Positions 48,210 to 57,288 of a stretch of 64,000 bases of DNA are shown here, piece by piece. Within the stretch, counting starts at the first letter, position 1; the number at the start of each line of letters is the position of its first letter. The stretch is from positions 55,813 to 119,812 of the forward strand of contig JAJFGA010000055.1 in assembly GCA_021776375.1 (NCBI GenBank), written 5' to 3'. The notes beneath the pieces are model-generated. The model had not been told where the DNA came from. It worked only from the letters and a program-made list of their open reading frames with translations, and ran no database searches. Origin of the DNA: Hyphococcus sp. GTDB lineage: Bacteria; Pseudomonadota; Alphaproteobacteria; Caulobacterales; Parvularculaceae. The position numbers and the translations under genes are program-made.

Positions 48210-48548
48210 TTGAGCAAACCATCAAGTGCGCATCAGGCTTAGCGGATATTGGCCTACGCTGAAGTCAATGTCCGATATGGCTGTGAGTTCAACGGGTGGT
48301 CGCAACACAGGCGTTAAATCTCTCAGTCAGCGTTTCAAACCGAGACGCCGCCAATCCCCGTCATGATTTGACATCGCCGCTCCTTGCGTCTACCACCCGC
48401 GCCGGGTGAAGGCCCCCGCCGCTCGCGAGCGCAAGCTTTGGTGAAGTCCTTCGTAGATTTGTTCCGATCAGCCCAGCAATGCGGTATACGGACAGATGGC
48501 AATGCGAGCCCCATCAAGATCTCCGTATGGCGAAGCATGAGGCTTATC
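48210..48548. other. Non-coding gap with right direct repeat
   Basis: The gap carries the second 29-nt direct repeat (48280-48308) and otherwise no feature I can support. No promoter or terminator stands out. A plus-strand frame is open across its second half, continuous with the Glyoxalase_8 gene, but it lacks a ribosome site and coding character before 48537. Confidence 0.4.
48280..48308. repeat. 29-nt direct repeat, right copy
   Basis: GCTGTGAGTTCAACGGGT followed by GGTCGCAACAC-type end; 26 of 29 positions match the copy at 46366-46394, same orientation. The two copies are 1.9 kb apart and enclose only the TPR lipoprotein gene and its flanks. Confidence 0.7.
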
Positions 48549-48989
48549 ATGAACGGACCAACACAGCTGCCTTCTATTGAGGAATTGAAACAACAAGCCA
48601 GGCGTTTGCGCGACGGGCTGGCCGAAGATGGCGATTTCATCTCCCACAGCGAAAGCTTGGAACTGCTCGCGCGGCAATATGGCAAACGCGACTGGAATAC
48701 GCTTCACGCCGCCGTCGGCAATCGCCGGCCGACGCCCGTGAATGTCGGCGCGCGGGTCAAGGGGCATTATCTCAGCCAGGCCTTTGACGGCGAGGTGATT
48801 GGCGTCGAAACGCTCTCGACGGGGCGAACGCGCGTCACGATCGACATGGACGATCCCGTCGATGTCGTCACCTTCAACAGTTTTTCCGCCTTTCGCCGCC
48901 GCATCAGCGCAACGATCAATGCAGATGGCGCGAGTGCGGAGAAAACATCGAACGGCGTTCCGCATCTGATGCTGGAGACCGTGCGATGA
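48549..48989 (+). CDS. Glyoxalase_8-family (glyoxalase superfamily) protein
   Basis: The start at 48549 (MNGPTQLPSIEEL, 146 residues) has GAGG six bases upstream; another in-frame ATG is at 48537. The N-terminal block IEELKQQARRLRDGLAEDGD and ISHSESLELLARQYGKRDWN followed by TLHAAVGNR is characteristic of this conserved alphaproteobacterial family, as is the C-terminal VDVVTFNSFSAFRRRISATI. Despite the name, no metal-ligand set for glyoxalase activity is visible. It overlaps the next gene by 4 bp. Confidence 0.8.
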   Translation: MNGPTQLPSIEELKQQARRLRDGLAEDGDFISHSESLELLARQYGKRDWNTLHAAVGNRRPTPVNVGARVKGHYLSQAFDGEVIGVETLSTGRTRVTIDMDDPVDVVTFNSFSAFRRRISATINADGASAEKTSNGVPHLMLETVR

Positions 48990-49402
48990 GCAACGATTTG
49001 TGCGAGATACTCCGTGCGTTTCTGGAGCGTGTCTGGAACGAAGGCGACATTGACGCGGCGGATAATTACATCGCCCGCTCCTATACCATTCATCATGATC
49101 CGGGTGACCCGTGGGATGGTCAAACACTTGATATCAAGGCGTTCAAGGCGCGCGTGGCGACCTCGCGCGCGCCGTTCCCCGATCAGCGTTTTGACATCGT
49201 GGATATGATCAGCGGAGAAGGTCGCATTGCAGTTTCATGGCGCTGGCTCGGCACGCATGCTGGAGATATGCCCGCCTTTCCGGCCAGCAGAAAAAAGATC
49301 GCCATGTCGGGGCTTACAATTTATTCCTTCGACGGGGCAAGAATTTCCGGACATTGGCAGGTCGCCGACCGGCTTGCCGTTTTCCAGCAACTGACGGGCT
49401 AA
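48986..49402 (+). CDS. SnoaL-like/ester cyclase family protein
   Basis: The 138-residue alpha+beta-barrel protein has EILRAFLERVWNEGDIDAAD and NYIARSYTIHHDPGDPWDGQ, then ISGEGRIAVSWRWLGTHAGD, MPAFPASRKKIAMSGLTIYS and HWQVADRLAVFQQL, the SnoaL pattern (an NTF2-like fold with His/Asp in the cavity). It is probably a small hydrolase, cyclase or binding protein. It overlaps the Glyoxalase_8 gene by 4 bp and converges with the HxlR gene, overlapping it by 4 bp at the stop codons. Confidence 0.85.
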   Translation: MSNDLCEILRAFLERVWNEGDIDAADNYIARSYTIHHDPGDPWDGQTLDIKAFKARVATSRAPFPDQRFDIVDMISGEGRIAVSWRWLGTHAGDMPAFPASRKKIAMSGLTIYSFDGARISGHWQVADRLAVFQQLTG

Positions 49403-49893
49403 TCGCTGACGCGGAACTGCGCGTTACGAAGCTCAACCGGCGCGCCATCGGGGTTGACGAGACCGACACGCAGCGGCGCGCCGCTGCTGCGTTCCGTCAC
49501 CGTTCCTGCGGGCGCGCCGTCAACGAGGCGTTTGTCGCCCCATTGCATCAGCGCAATCAGCGGCAGCGCCAGCTCGACGCCGGCGGCGGTCAGCACATAT
49601 TGATTACGCGCGCGCTGGCCCTCTTCCTTATATTGACGCTTTTGAAAAACCCCGATCTCGCAGAGCTTTTTGAGCCTGCCGGAAAGCACCGTGCGCGGAA
49701 TGTCGAGATCGGCCTGCATCGCGTCAAAGCGGGTGACGCCGTAAAGCGCCTCGCGGATAATCAAAAGCGTCCAGCGATCGCCGATGAGGTCTGCCGCGCA
49801 CGCCATACCGCACCGTGCGCGGGACGCCGGCGCTGTTTGCCCGTCTGTATCATCGCCAGTATCACCGTCTGCATAGGCCATAGGACACCCCAT
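49399..49893 (-). CDS. HxlR-family transcriptional regulator
   Basis: The 164-residue protein has the HxlR winged helix: CAADLIGDRWTLLIIREALY, GVTRFDAMQADLDIPRTVLS, GRLKKLCEIGVFQKRQY and RNQYVLTAAGVELALPLIAL. The N-terminal tail of about 25 residues is Asp- and Gly-rich. HxlR proteins respond to electrophiles or quinones through cysteines; CGMACAADL could provide them. It converges on the SnoaL-like gene and probably regulates the Glyoxalase_8/SnoaL pair or a distant gene. Confidence 0.87.
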   Translation of the reverse strand: MGCPMAYADGDTGDDTDGQTAPASRARCGMACAADLIGDRWTLLIIREALYGVTRFDAMQADLDIPRTVLSGRLKKLCEIGVFQKRQYKEEGQRARNQYVLTAAGVELALPLIALMQWGDKRLVDGAPAGTVTERSSGAPLRVGLVNPDGAPVELRNAQFRVSD

Positions 49894-50066
49894 AAGGTGA
49901 TTTGCACGCGTCTCGCAAATCGATTTCTTGGGCTTTAAATCACGCCAATGTGCTGACGATCTAAAATATGACGGCTTTTAGGCGGAAATTGGCGCCATTC
50001 TCGCCGCAATAGGTTTTTAGAGTTGTTCTTATGGAAACCCAGCTGGGGCAAGCACGGAGTCCAAAG

Positions 50067-50630
50067 ATGAATATGCTCTTTAGAACAATGATCGCAGGCA
50101 TAATCGGCGCCGTCACTCTGGTGATCGCGCCCGCCGCCTTCGCCAACGACAAACCCGCTTATTGCGATATCGATCATGATCACCGCAGCCACAACGCCAG
50201 CTATTATGATTATTACGATCAGGATCGCTATTACCGCGCCGGCCCCTATCGCAGCACTCGCCAGGGTTCAGGCGTCAGCTTTTCGATAACCTTTGGCGAC
50301 GGATATTCCAGCGCCAGGCGGTATGGAGACGACCGCCGTGCCGGCCATCGTTACGATGATCGTCGCCGCTATCGTCGCAATAATCAGCGCGGCAAAAACC
50401 ACGGCTATCGTGGACGTGACGGGCGCATCGTCAATCGCCAGGTTTTCAACACACGTTACCAGGCGCGCATTGTGCTGGTCGAGGAAGTTGTGCGCACCCG
50501 CAAAGGACCACGTCTTATCTGTACAGTGAAAGCGCGAGGCCACGAGGCGGGCTATGTGTCAAAGCGCAGGATGCGTCGCATCGCGAACAATAATTGCTCA
50601 CCCCGCGCGCGCATCAACGTCTACACCTAA
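50067..50630 (+). CDS. Exported basic Tyr/Arg-rich protein
   Basis: I start at ATG 50067 with GGAG seven bases upstream (187 residues); a longer reading from 50031 is possible. A signal peptide (MLFRTMIAGIIGAVTLVIAPAAFA) leads to a low-complexity stretch rich in His, Asp, Tyr and Arg (SYYDYYDQDRYYRAG, RRAGHRYDDRRRYRRNNQRG), then a conserved end with RQVFNTRYQARIVLVEEVVR. The charge suggests binding to nucleic acids or anionic polymers in the periplasm, but that is inference. A terminator follows at 50651. Family unrecognised. Confidence 0.65.
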   Translation: MNMLFRTMIAGIIGAVTLVIAPAAFANDKPAYCDIDHDHRSHNASYYDYYDQDRYYRAGPYRSTRQGSGVSFSITFGDGYSSARRYGDDRRAGHRYDDRRRYRRNNQRGKNHGYRGRDGRIVNRQVFNTRYQARIVLVEEVVRTRKGPRLICTVKARGHEAGYVSKRRMRRIANNNCSPRARINVYT

Positions 50631-50650
50631 TCCTAAATCCCACCCGGGAA

Positions 50651-50689
50651 AACCGCTGGCATGCGTATCTTGCCGGCGGTTTTTATTTG
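50651..50689 (+). terminator. Rho-independent terminator after the basic exported protein
   Basis: Arms AACCGCTGGCA and TGCCGGCGGTT (one mismatch) enclose TGCGTATCT-type loop and are followed by TTTTATTT on the plus strand. It is 20 bases after the stop at 50630 and overlaps the glmM stop at 50683, so it also ends read-through toward glmM's antisense strand. Confidence 0.75.
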
Positions 50690-52035
50690 ATGGCTTTTTC
50701 CACGGCTGCGCAAATCTCGTCAACAACTTCGCTGATCAGAGATGCGTCCTCGCCCTCTCCCATAACACGGACCAAAGGTTCGGTACCGGATTTGCGAATG
50801 ACGAGGCGACCTTTTTTGCCCAGACGGTCTTCACCCGCTTTGATAGCTTTTTTCACCGCCTCACCCTTGAGCGGGTTGCCTCCACTGTAGTGAATATTTT
50901 TTAACAGGTTTGGAAAGGCGTCAAACTTGTCGCAGACATCGCTGACTTTGCGGCCCTCGGCGGCGACGACCGCCAGCACCTGTAGCGCGGTCACCAACCC
51001 GTCGCCGGTGGTTGCATAATCGCTCAAGATAACGTGCCCGGACGGCTCGCCGCCAATATTCATTCTTGCCGCGCGCATTTTCTCGACCACATAGCGGTCG
51101 CCAACCTTTGTCCGTTCCAGCGTCAGGCCTTCACTCTTGAGATATTTCTCAAGCCCCATATTCGCCATCACCGTTGATACGATGCCGCCGCCTTTAAGGT
51201 GGCCGCGCTTGTTCCAGAAACCGGCAATCACCGCCAGGATCTGGTCGCCATCAACAATCGCGCCCTTTTCGTCGCAAATGATGACCCGGTCTGCATCACC
51301 GTCGAGCGCAACACCGATATCGGCGCGATATTCACGCACCGCATCGCGCATTGCCTTGGTTGCGGTCGAGCCAACTTCGCGGTTGATATTGACGCCATTT
51401 GGATCCACGCCGATGGTTTTAACATCCGCGCCCAACTCCCACAAAACTGTTGGCGCAACCTTATACCCGGCGCCATTGGCGCAATCGATGACGATGCGCA
51501 AACCCTCAAGAGACTGGCTCCTCGGGAAGGCGGCCTTTGCAAATTCAATGTAACGCGCGCCCGCATCTTCAATCCGCTTGACGCGGCCAAGATCGGCAGG
51601 CGCAGCAAGCCCGACATCGGGGCCGGCGCGCATCAGCCGTTCGATCTCCAGCTCGGTCTCATCAGATAGCTTATAGCCGTCTGGCCCGAAGAATTTCACG
51701 CCGTTGTCTTTGTACGGATTGTGAGACGCGGAAATCATCACCCCGAGATCGGCGCGCATGGAGCGCGTCAACATTGCCATCGCCGGGGTCGGCAAGGGAC
51801 CGAGCAGGAACACATCCATGCCCGATGCGGTAAAGCCGGCGGTCAACGCCGGCTCGATCATATAGCCGGAAAGCCGGGTGTCTTTGCCGATCACCACGCG
51901 GTGGCGATGGGCGCCATTTTTAAACACCCGGCCCACAGCCATGCCAAGGCGCAAAATCGCATCGGGCGTCATGGCGCCAGTATTGGCCAGCCCCCTGACG
52001 CCGTCGGTGCCGAAAATTTTCCGTTTGCCCGTCAT
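50683..52035 (-). CDS. glmM: Phosphoglucosamine mutase
   Basis: I start at ATG 52035 ([15 protein letters not shown], 450 residues), which fits the usual family length; in-frame ATGs lie further up to 52098. It has the phosphoserine loop [15 protein letters not shown], the metal-binding DGDADRVI and the sugar-binding GGEPSGHVI, and the C-terminal [12 protein letters not shown] phosphate site. It makes glucosamine-1-phosphate for cell wall and LPS precursors. folP lies upstream (52128), as in the conserved ftsH-folP-glmM order. Confidence 0.95.
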   Translation of the reverse strand: MTGKRKIFGTDGVRGLANTGAMTPDAILRLGMAVGRVFKNGAHRHRVVIGKDTRLSGYMIEPALTAGFTASGMDVFLLGPLPTPAMAMLTRSMRADLGVMISASHNPYKDNGVKFFGPDGYKLSDETELEIERLMRAGPDVGLAAPADLGRVKRIEDAGARYIEFAKAAFPRSQSLEGLRIVIDCANGAGYKVAPTVLWELGADVKTIGVDPNGVNINREVGSTATKAMRDAVREYRADIGVALDGDADRVIICDEKGAIVDGDQILAVIAGFWNKRGHLKGGGIVSTVMANMGLEKYLKSEGLTLERTKVGDRYVVEKMRAARMNIGGEPSGHVILSDYATTGDGLVTALQVLAVVAAEGRKVSDVCDKFDAFPNLLKNIHYSGGNPLKGEAVKKAIKAGEDRLGKKGRLVIRKSGTEPLVRVMGEGEDASLISEVVDEICAAVEKAIK

Positions 52036-52127
52036 CTGATCGTCGCCTCGCATGGCGCCGCGCTCCCGTTCGTTCTTGAGACCATAGCAGTCTATCACGT
52101 CGATTTCGCTAATGCCTTAACGGAGAA

Positions 52128-52991
52128 TTACGGATTTTCCAGGGCTGCATCGATCATCTGGGCAATTTTTAACGCTTGGCGGGTCTCCGCCACGTCATGC
52201 ACCCGAAAAACCGCTGCGCCGCGGGCAAACCCCGCCAGAACCGCCGCCAGCGACCCGCCGAGACGCTGGTCGGCCGAGCCCTGTCGGTCGAGCGCCGAAA
52301 TAAACCGTTTTCTCGACGCCCCGAGGAGAACCGGACATCCGAGCCGCTGAAATTTCTCCAGATTGGCGATCAGCGCCAAATTATGGTCTGCGAATTTGCC
52401 AAAGCCGATCCCCGGATCGACGATCAGCCTGGCGCGGTCAATCCCTGCGGCGGCGCAAAGCTCGATCCGCGCGGCGAGGAAACCGAGAACCTCATGGACA
52501 ACATCTGTATAGGAAGGGTCTTGTTGCATGGTGCGTGGATCGCCCTGCGCATGCATCAACACGATATCGCAATCAAACTCGGCGGCGATCGCCACGCTGG
52601 CGTCATCAAACGTAAGCGCCGAGACATCGTTCCAAATTGAAGCGCCGGCGGCGACCGCAGCGCGCGCGACATCCGGCTTTCGCGTATCGATAGACAAGCT
52701 CGCTTTGGTTTTTCCGGCGAGCCCCTCAATCACCGGCATCACTCTGCGCAATTCCTCTTCAATAGATACGGGCTCCGCGCCAGGGCGTGTCGATTCCCCG
52801 CCAATGTCGAGAATATCAGCGCCGTCTCCAGCGAGCTGCAATGCATGGCCTATCGCCGCCTGCGGACTATCGAACCTGCCGCCATCGGAAAACGAATCCG
52901 GCGTTACATTGACGACGCCCATGATCTTGGGGCTAATAATTCTTGCGCCCATGGTTTCAGACGCCAATTGCCGCCTTTGCTCATTCGCCAT
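52128..52991 (-). CDS. folP: Dihydropteroate synthase
   Basis: The 287-residue TIM-barrel protein has MGVVNVTPDSFSDGG, DILDIGGESTRPGA, SIDTRKPDVARAA, DPGIGFGKFADHN and LGASRKRFI, all DHPS signatures for pterin and pABA binding. It condenses 4-aminobenzoate with the pterin diphosphate in folate synthesis. The first residues are an extra 20-residue tail before the conserved start; ATG 52991 is the first. In the usual order ftsH sits directly upstream; here 2.2 kb with an AraC regulator and a secreted protein intervene. Confidence 0.95.
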   Translation of the reverse strand: MANEQRRQLASETMGARIISPKIMGVVNVTPDSFSDGGRFDSPQAAIGHALQLAGDGADILDIGGESTRPGAEPVSIEEELRRVMPVIEGLAGKTKASLSIDTRKPDVARAAVAAGASIWNDVSALTFDDASVAIAAEFDCDIVLMHAQGDPRTMQQDPSYTDVVHEVLGFLAARIELCAAAGIDRARLIVDPGIGFGKFADHNLALIANLEKFQRLGCPVLLGASRKRFISALDRQGSADQRLGGSLAAVLAGFARGAAVFRVHDVAETRQALKIAQMIDAALENP

Positions 52992-53081
52992 TCTGCTGGA
53001 CCCTCAACATTCCGTCGCGCAAATCAAACCGTTCGCCGCGCCCGTCATGCATCCTACGCCGTCCGTGCTAGGCTGCAAATC

Positions 53082-53915
53082 ATGCAGTCTCGCCATAACT
53101 TACCCGGACGTGATGACGAGCGCCCCTATCACGCCATCGGCGCTTATAAGGCTTGGCGACTTGCCAACGCCGTTAATTTTCCCGTCGACCAGATCTGGAT
53201 CTGCGGAGCTGGCCGGAGCGCCGCCTATCGCCACCGTATTTTACCGCTCGGCGAGCCCAGCATCGCCGTCAGGCGCCGCCGCAGCCGCGACGGCTCTGTC
53301 AGCGATGCAACCATTGTTATTTGCGGACCTTACAGCCGGCCATTCTGGCACCTATCTGCAGCCGATGAGGAAATGATCGCGATACGCCTCAAACCCGAAT
53401 TCGCCTCGCATATGCTGGATATCGAACCGGCCGCCTTTCAAGACGAGGAGCCAATCGAACCCGCGCCGGCGTTTGCCCGGGCGCTCACAAAAACCCGCGC
53501 CGTTATCGCCAGCGCCTGCCCGCTAACCCTCGCTGAAGCGATGATCGAAGACATTTCACAGATTACGAATGGCGATAACACCAGCGCGCGCGACGAACAT
53601 TTCGCGGCGATGGAGCTGCGCGCAGCGAATGGCAGAACGCCGATCCGTGAAATCGCAGCATCGCTGTCGATCAGCGAACGGCAATTGCGCAGGCGGTTTC
53701 ACGATGCAGTCGGCTGTTCGCCGAAGGACTACGCCAGACGGTTGCGCGTGGCGAAAGCAGCCATCCTCGCCGATGCGGAACCCAATCCTAATTGGGCGTT
53801 TATTGCCGCCGAAACGGGGTTTCACGATCAGGCGCATATGATCACCAGTTTTAAGGCGCTCAGCGGGCTGACGCCGCGCGCGCTGCATCGTGAACGGCGC
53901 GGCAATGAAGGCTGA
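53082..53915 (+). CDS. AraC-family transcriptional regulator
   Basis: The start at 53082 (MQSRHNLPGRDDERPYH, 277 residues) is the first ATG after the folP promoter side. The C-terminal 100 residues have the AraC DNA-binding domain: RTPIREIAASLSISERQLRR, RFHDAVGCSPKDYARRLRVA, FIAAETGFHDQAHMITSFKA and SGLTPRALHRERR. The N-terminal part resembles the DUF6597-type sensory region of orphan AraC regulators. It diverges from folP and lies 105 bp ahead of a secreted protein gene on the same strand. Confidence 0.88.
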   Translation: MQSRHNLPGRDDERPYHAIGAYKAWRLANAVNFPVDQIWICGAGRSAAYRHRILPLGEPSIAVRRRRSRDGSVSDATIVICGPYSRPFWHLSAADEEMIAIRLKPEFASHMLDIEPAAFQDEEPIEPAPAFARALTKTRAVIASACPLTLAEAMIEDISQITNGDNTSARDEHFAAMELRAANGRTPIREIAASLSISERQLRRRFHDAVGCSPKDYARRLRVAKAAILADAEPNPNWAFIAAETGFHDQAHMITSFKALSGLTPRALHRERRGNEG

Positions 53916-54020
53916 GTGACCGCTTTTTACAATCCTGCACCGCCGCTCCCATGGCATTAAAACCCTAGATACACGGCGGGCCGATTTCGCCCGCTAATAA
54001 CCGTCATAGGGAGACCGCTA

Positions 54021-55151
54021 ATGTCCGGCATCCGCCTTTTTCTAATCATTCTGACTTCAGTTTTGGGCGTGCGCGCCTATGCTCAGGATGAGCCGCAATC
54101 ACTCTCCTTCGCCGGACATCAATGGCGCATCGCCGCAAGGAGCGCCGCCATTGAGACCCATCTCGGGCGCGAGGCGCTGGCGCTCAGCGGTGGGCGCCTT
54201 TGGCTCGATGATATCGACTTTACAGATGGTGTGATTGAATTCGACGTCGCCTATGCGGAAATGACCGGCTTTATCGGGCCGATGTGGCGTGCGAGTGACG
54301 ACGATCACTTCGAAGATATTTATTTCCGCACCCACCTCAATAACAAGCCCGACGCCGTCCAATATACGCCGGTCGAAAACGGAAATTCCGCATGGCAAAT
54401 ATTTTCAGACGAAAATGCGATTGCACCTGTGGCGCAAAAATTCGGCGCCTGGAATCATGTCAAATTGGTGGTGGAAGACGACAAGGCGGATTTTTATTTT
54501 AACACCGAGGCGCCGGCGCTGCATGTTCCCGACCTCAAAACCAGCAACACATCCGGATCGATTGGATTGCGCACGACGGGAGGGAGCGGCATCGTCGCTT
54601 ATTTCAGCAATTTTACAGTCCGCCCGCTGCGCGATGGTGAAGGCGTCGTCGGCGAAGCGAAACAAGCGCCCACGCTGCCAGACGGCCTTATCACACGCTG
54701 GACTGTATCCTCGGTTTTTCCTGAGAGTGTTGTCGACGAGGCGCTAACGCTTCAGAAAGAAGCCACGAAGGATCTCGACTGGACGCAGCTCGATGTTGAA
54801 ACCAACGGCATCGCCAATATTTCAAAAATCGCAGAACAACTGCCGGAGAATGATTCCACGGTCTTCATCCGCGCCAATATTGACGCTGATAAGAAGATCA
54901 TGAAAGAGTTGTACTTTGGCTACTCTGACCGTGTACGGATATATTTGAACGGCAAGCGCGTCTACGCCGGCAACGCCGGCTGGACCGTGCGCGATTACCG
55001 CTTTCTCGGAACGGTTGGATTTTTCGACTCTGTCGGTCTCAACCTCAAGAAAGGCGACAATGAATTAATGATCGCCGTTTCCGAAACTTTTGGCGGCTGG
55101 GCCTGGGCAGGTGCGATCGAAGATCAGACGGGCATTGAGATCGAGAATTGA
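54021..55151 (+). CDS. Secreted LamG/sandwich-fold protein
   Basis: The 376-residue protein has a signal peptide ending in AYAQDE. Residues 35-210 look like a concanavalin-type beta sandwich (LWLDDIDFTDGVIEFDVAYA, FIGPMWRASDDDHFEDIYFR, SGSIGLRTTGGSGIVAYFSN). Residues 230-376 hold a second beta domain with RVRIYLNGKRVYAG. Together they suggest a secreted carbohydrate- or ligand-binding protein. It follows the AraC regulator by 105 bp and may be its target. Not identified further. Confidence 0.7.
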   Translation: MSGIRLFLIILTSVLGVRAYAQDEPQSLSFAGHQWRIAARSAAIETHLGREALALSGGRLWLDDIDFTDGVIEFDVAYAEMTGFIGPMWRASDDDHFEDIYFRTHLNNKPDAVQYTPVENGNSAWQIFSDENAIAPVAQKFGAWNHVKLVVEDDKADFYFNTEAPALHVPDLKTSNTSGSIGLRTTGGSGIVAYFSNFTVRPLRDGEGVVGEAKQAPTLPDGLITRWTVSSVFPESVVDEALTLQKEATKDLDWTQLDVETNGIANISKIAEQLPENDSTVFIRANIDADKKIMKELYFGYSDRVRIYLNGKRVYAGNAGWTVRDYRFLGTVGFFDSVGLNLKKGDNELMIAVSETFGGWAWAGAIEDQTGIEIEN

Positions 55152-55238
55152 ACTCTCAATCGTTTGCGACAACAAACTGAGGGTTTAACGGCGGCCGCCC
55201 CCCAAGCGCGGGCGCCAATTAATTTGATCAGAGCTAAC

Positions 55239-57170
55239 TCAAGCCCCTTGCGGACTTGGCTCCATGCCGCCGGGGCCGTCGTCTTTCTTTCCGGCGGCCG
55301 GCGTCCCGGCGGACGGCACCGAAGAGGGCGGCGTGTGATCGGTGGTGTCGACGGGGTCTTCGCGAACGATTTTTTCGCCGCGCATCAACGCTTCAATTTC
55401 ATCGCCGGTCAGCGTTTCATATTCCAAGAGCGCCTGGGAGATCGCTTCCCAATCGTCGTTATGCTCGGAGAGAATTTGGCGCGCTTTGTCATAGCCTTCA
55501 GTTACGAAGCGGCGGATTTCATCTTCAATAGTTTTCGCCGTGTCGCCGGAAACCGCTTTAGAACGAGCAATGGACTGACCCAGAAACACTTCGCCATCAT
55601 CTTCACCATAGGCGATTGGCCCGAGTTTTTCTGAAAGCCCGTATTGCGTGACCATGGCGCGTGCAAGCTTGGTCGCATATTCAATATCCGATGAAGCGCC
55701 GGAAGTGACTTTTTCTTTTCCGAATTTCAGCTCCTCCGCAACGCGCCCGCCCATGACGGCGGCAAGCTTGGCTTTCATCTGTTCGAGGGAGAAGGAATAT
55801 TTATCACGCTCAGGCAAATACTGCACCATGCCCAAGGCGCGACCACGCGGAATGATCGTCGCTTTATGCACCGGATCAGACCCTGGCATGCACATGCCCA
55901 CCAGCGCATGGCCCGCCTCATGATAGGCGGTGAGCATCTTTTCTTCTTCGGTCATCACCAGTGAGCGGCGCTCGGCGCCCATCATGATTTTGTCCTTAGC
56001 GTTGTCAAATTCGTTCGCCGTCACAAAACGTTTGCCGCGCCGCGCCGCTAGCAGCGCCGCCTCGTTGACGAGATTGGCGAGATCGGCGCCTGAAAAACCG
56101 GGCGTGCCTCGCGCTATGGTGCGAATATTAACGTCCGGCGCCAGCGGCACTTTTTTCACATGCACCTGGAGGATTTTCTCACGGCCAACAACATCCGGGT
56201 TCGGAACAACAACCTGACGGTCAAAGCGGCCGGGGCGCAACAATGCAGGATCGAGAACATCGGGCCGGTTGGTCGCGGCGATCAGGATGATGCCGTCATT
56301 GCCTTCAAATCCGTCCATCTCCACAAGCAGCTGGTTGAGGGTTTGCTCACGCTCATCATTGCCGCCGCCAAGCCCGGCGCCGCGGTGACGACCGACCGCA
56401 TCAATCTCATCGATAAAGATGATGCAGGGCGCATTTTTCTTCGCCTGCTCGAACATATCGCGGACACGGCTCGCACCGACGCCGACAAACATTTCGACAA
56501 AATCAGAACCGGAGATGGTAAAAAACGGGACGTTCGCTTCACCAGCGATAGCGCGGGCGAGCAGCGTCTTGCCGGTGCCTGGCGGGCCGATCAACAAGGC
56601 GCCTTTCGGGATCTTGCCGCCGAGGCGTTGAAACTTCATCGGGTCTTTTAGATACTCAACGATCTCTTCGAGTTCTTCTTTAGCCTCATCAATACCGGCG
56701 ACATCGTCAAAGGTGACCCGGCTCTGGCGCTCGGTCAAAAGTTTCGCGCGCGATTTGCCAAATCCCATCGCCTTGCCGCCAGCGCCTTGCATCTGGCGCA
56801 TGACAAAGAAAAAGAACCCTAAGAAAATAAGCAGCGGCAAAATATTGAACAGGAGAGACAGGACGAGCGGAAGCTCCTCTTCTTTCTCGATCGTGGTATC
56901 GACGCCCGCACCATTCAGACGCTCGGCAATCGCCGCCTGCCCGGTCTCGGGGATGGTCGTGACATAATCGGCGCCGCTCGTGAGCAGGCCGGTCACTTGC
57001 GTCTTGGCGACCTCAGCCGAACGTACATCGCCGCTATCCACGCGCTCAACAAATTGCGAATATGTCAGCTCCTCCGGGGTCGGCCCGGGGGCTTGGTAGT
57101 CGAACACTTTCAGCGCGATCAGGAAAAACACCGCCACCAGGCCCCAGATCACAATATTTCGCGTGTTCAT
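55239..57170 (-). CDS. ftsH: ATP-dependent zinc metalloprotease FtsH
   Basis: The start at ATG 57170 ([10 protein letters not shown]) has AAGGA eight bases upstream; 643 residues. Two N-terminal membrane helices flank a periplasmic domain, then the AAA module with [13 protein letters not shown] (Walker A) and [12 protein letters not shown] (Walker B), the SRH, and the zinc HEAGH motif near residue 413. It degrades misassembled membrane proteins and LPS regulators in the inner membrane. In this gene order tilS lies upstream and folP downstream, with the 2.2-kb insert between. Confidence 0.97.
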   Translation of the reverse strand: MNTRNIVIWGLVAVFFLIALKVFDYQAPGPTPEELTYSQFVERVDSGDVRSAEVAKTQVTGLLTSGADYVTTIPETGQAAIAERLNGAGVDTTIEKEEELPLVLSLLFNILPLLIFLGFFFFVMRQMQGAGGKAMGFGKSRAKLLTERQSRVTFDDVAGIDEAKEELEEIVEYLKDPMKFQRLGGKIPKGALLIGPPGTGKTLLARAIAGEANVPFFTISGSDFVEMFVGVGASRVRDMFEQAKKNAPCIIFIDEIDAVGRHRGAGLGGGNDEREQTLNQLLVEMDGFEGNDGIILIAATNRPDVLDPALLRPGRFDRQVVVPNPDVVGREKILQVHVKKVPLAPDVNIRTIARGTPGFSGADLANLVNEAALLAARRGKRFVTANEFDNAKDKIMMGAERRSLVMTEEEKMLTAYHEAGHALVGMCMPGSDPVHKATIIPRGRALGMVQYLPERDKYSFSLEQMKAKLAAVMGGRVAEELKFGKEKVTSGASSDIEYATKLARAMVTQYGLSEKLGPIAYGEDDGEVFLGQSIARSKAVSGDTAKTIEDEIRRFVTEGYDKARQILSEHNDDWEAISQALLEYETLTGDEIEALMRGEKIVREDPVDTTDHTPPSSVPSAGTPAAGKKDDGPGGMEPSPQGA

Positions 57171-57288
57171 TCGTTTTTCCTTGCTTTGTCGCGCCCTTGA
57201 CTGGGCCCGCAAATTTATCGTTACCCTACCAAATAGGGATTAAAAAAGCCCAGCGCCATGGCTCACGCTGTAAATCTCTCAAAATCTA

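Noticed and set aside
46366..48308. An insertion sequence between the direct repeats
   Set aside because: The interval encodes only a TPR lipoprotein; no transposase or inverted ends were found.
52528..53376. Plus-strand open frame across the folP start and AraC gene
   Set aside because: It is in a different frame from the AraC protein and antisense to folP, with a Ser/Pro/Ala-rich sequence typical of shadows.
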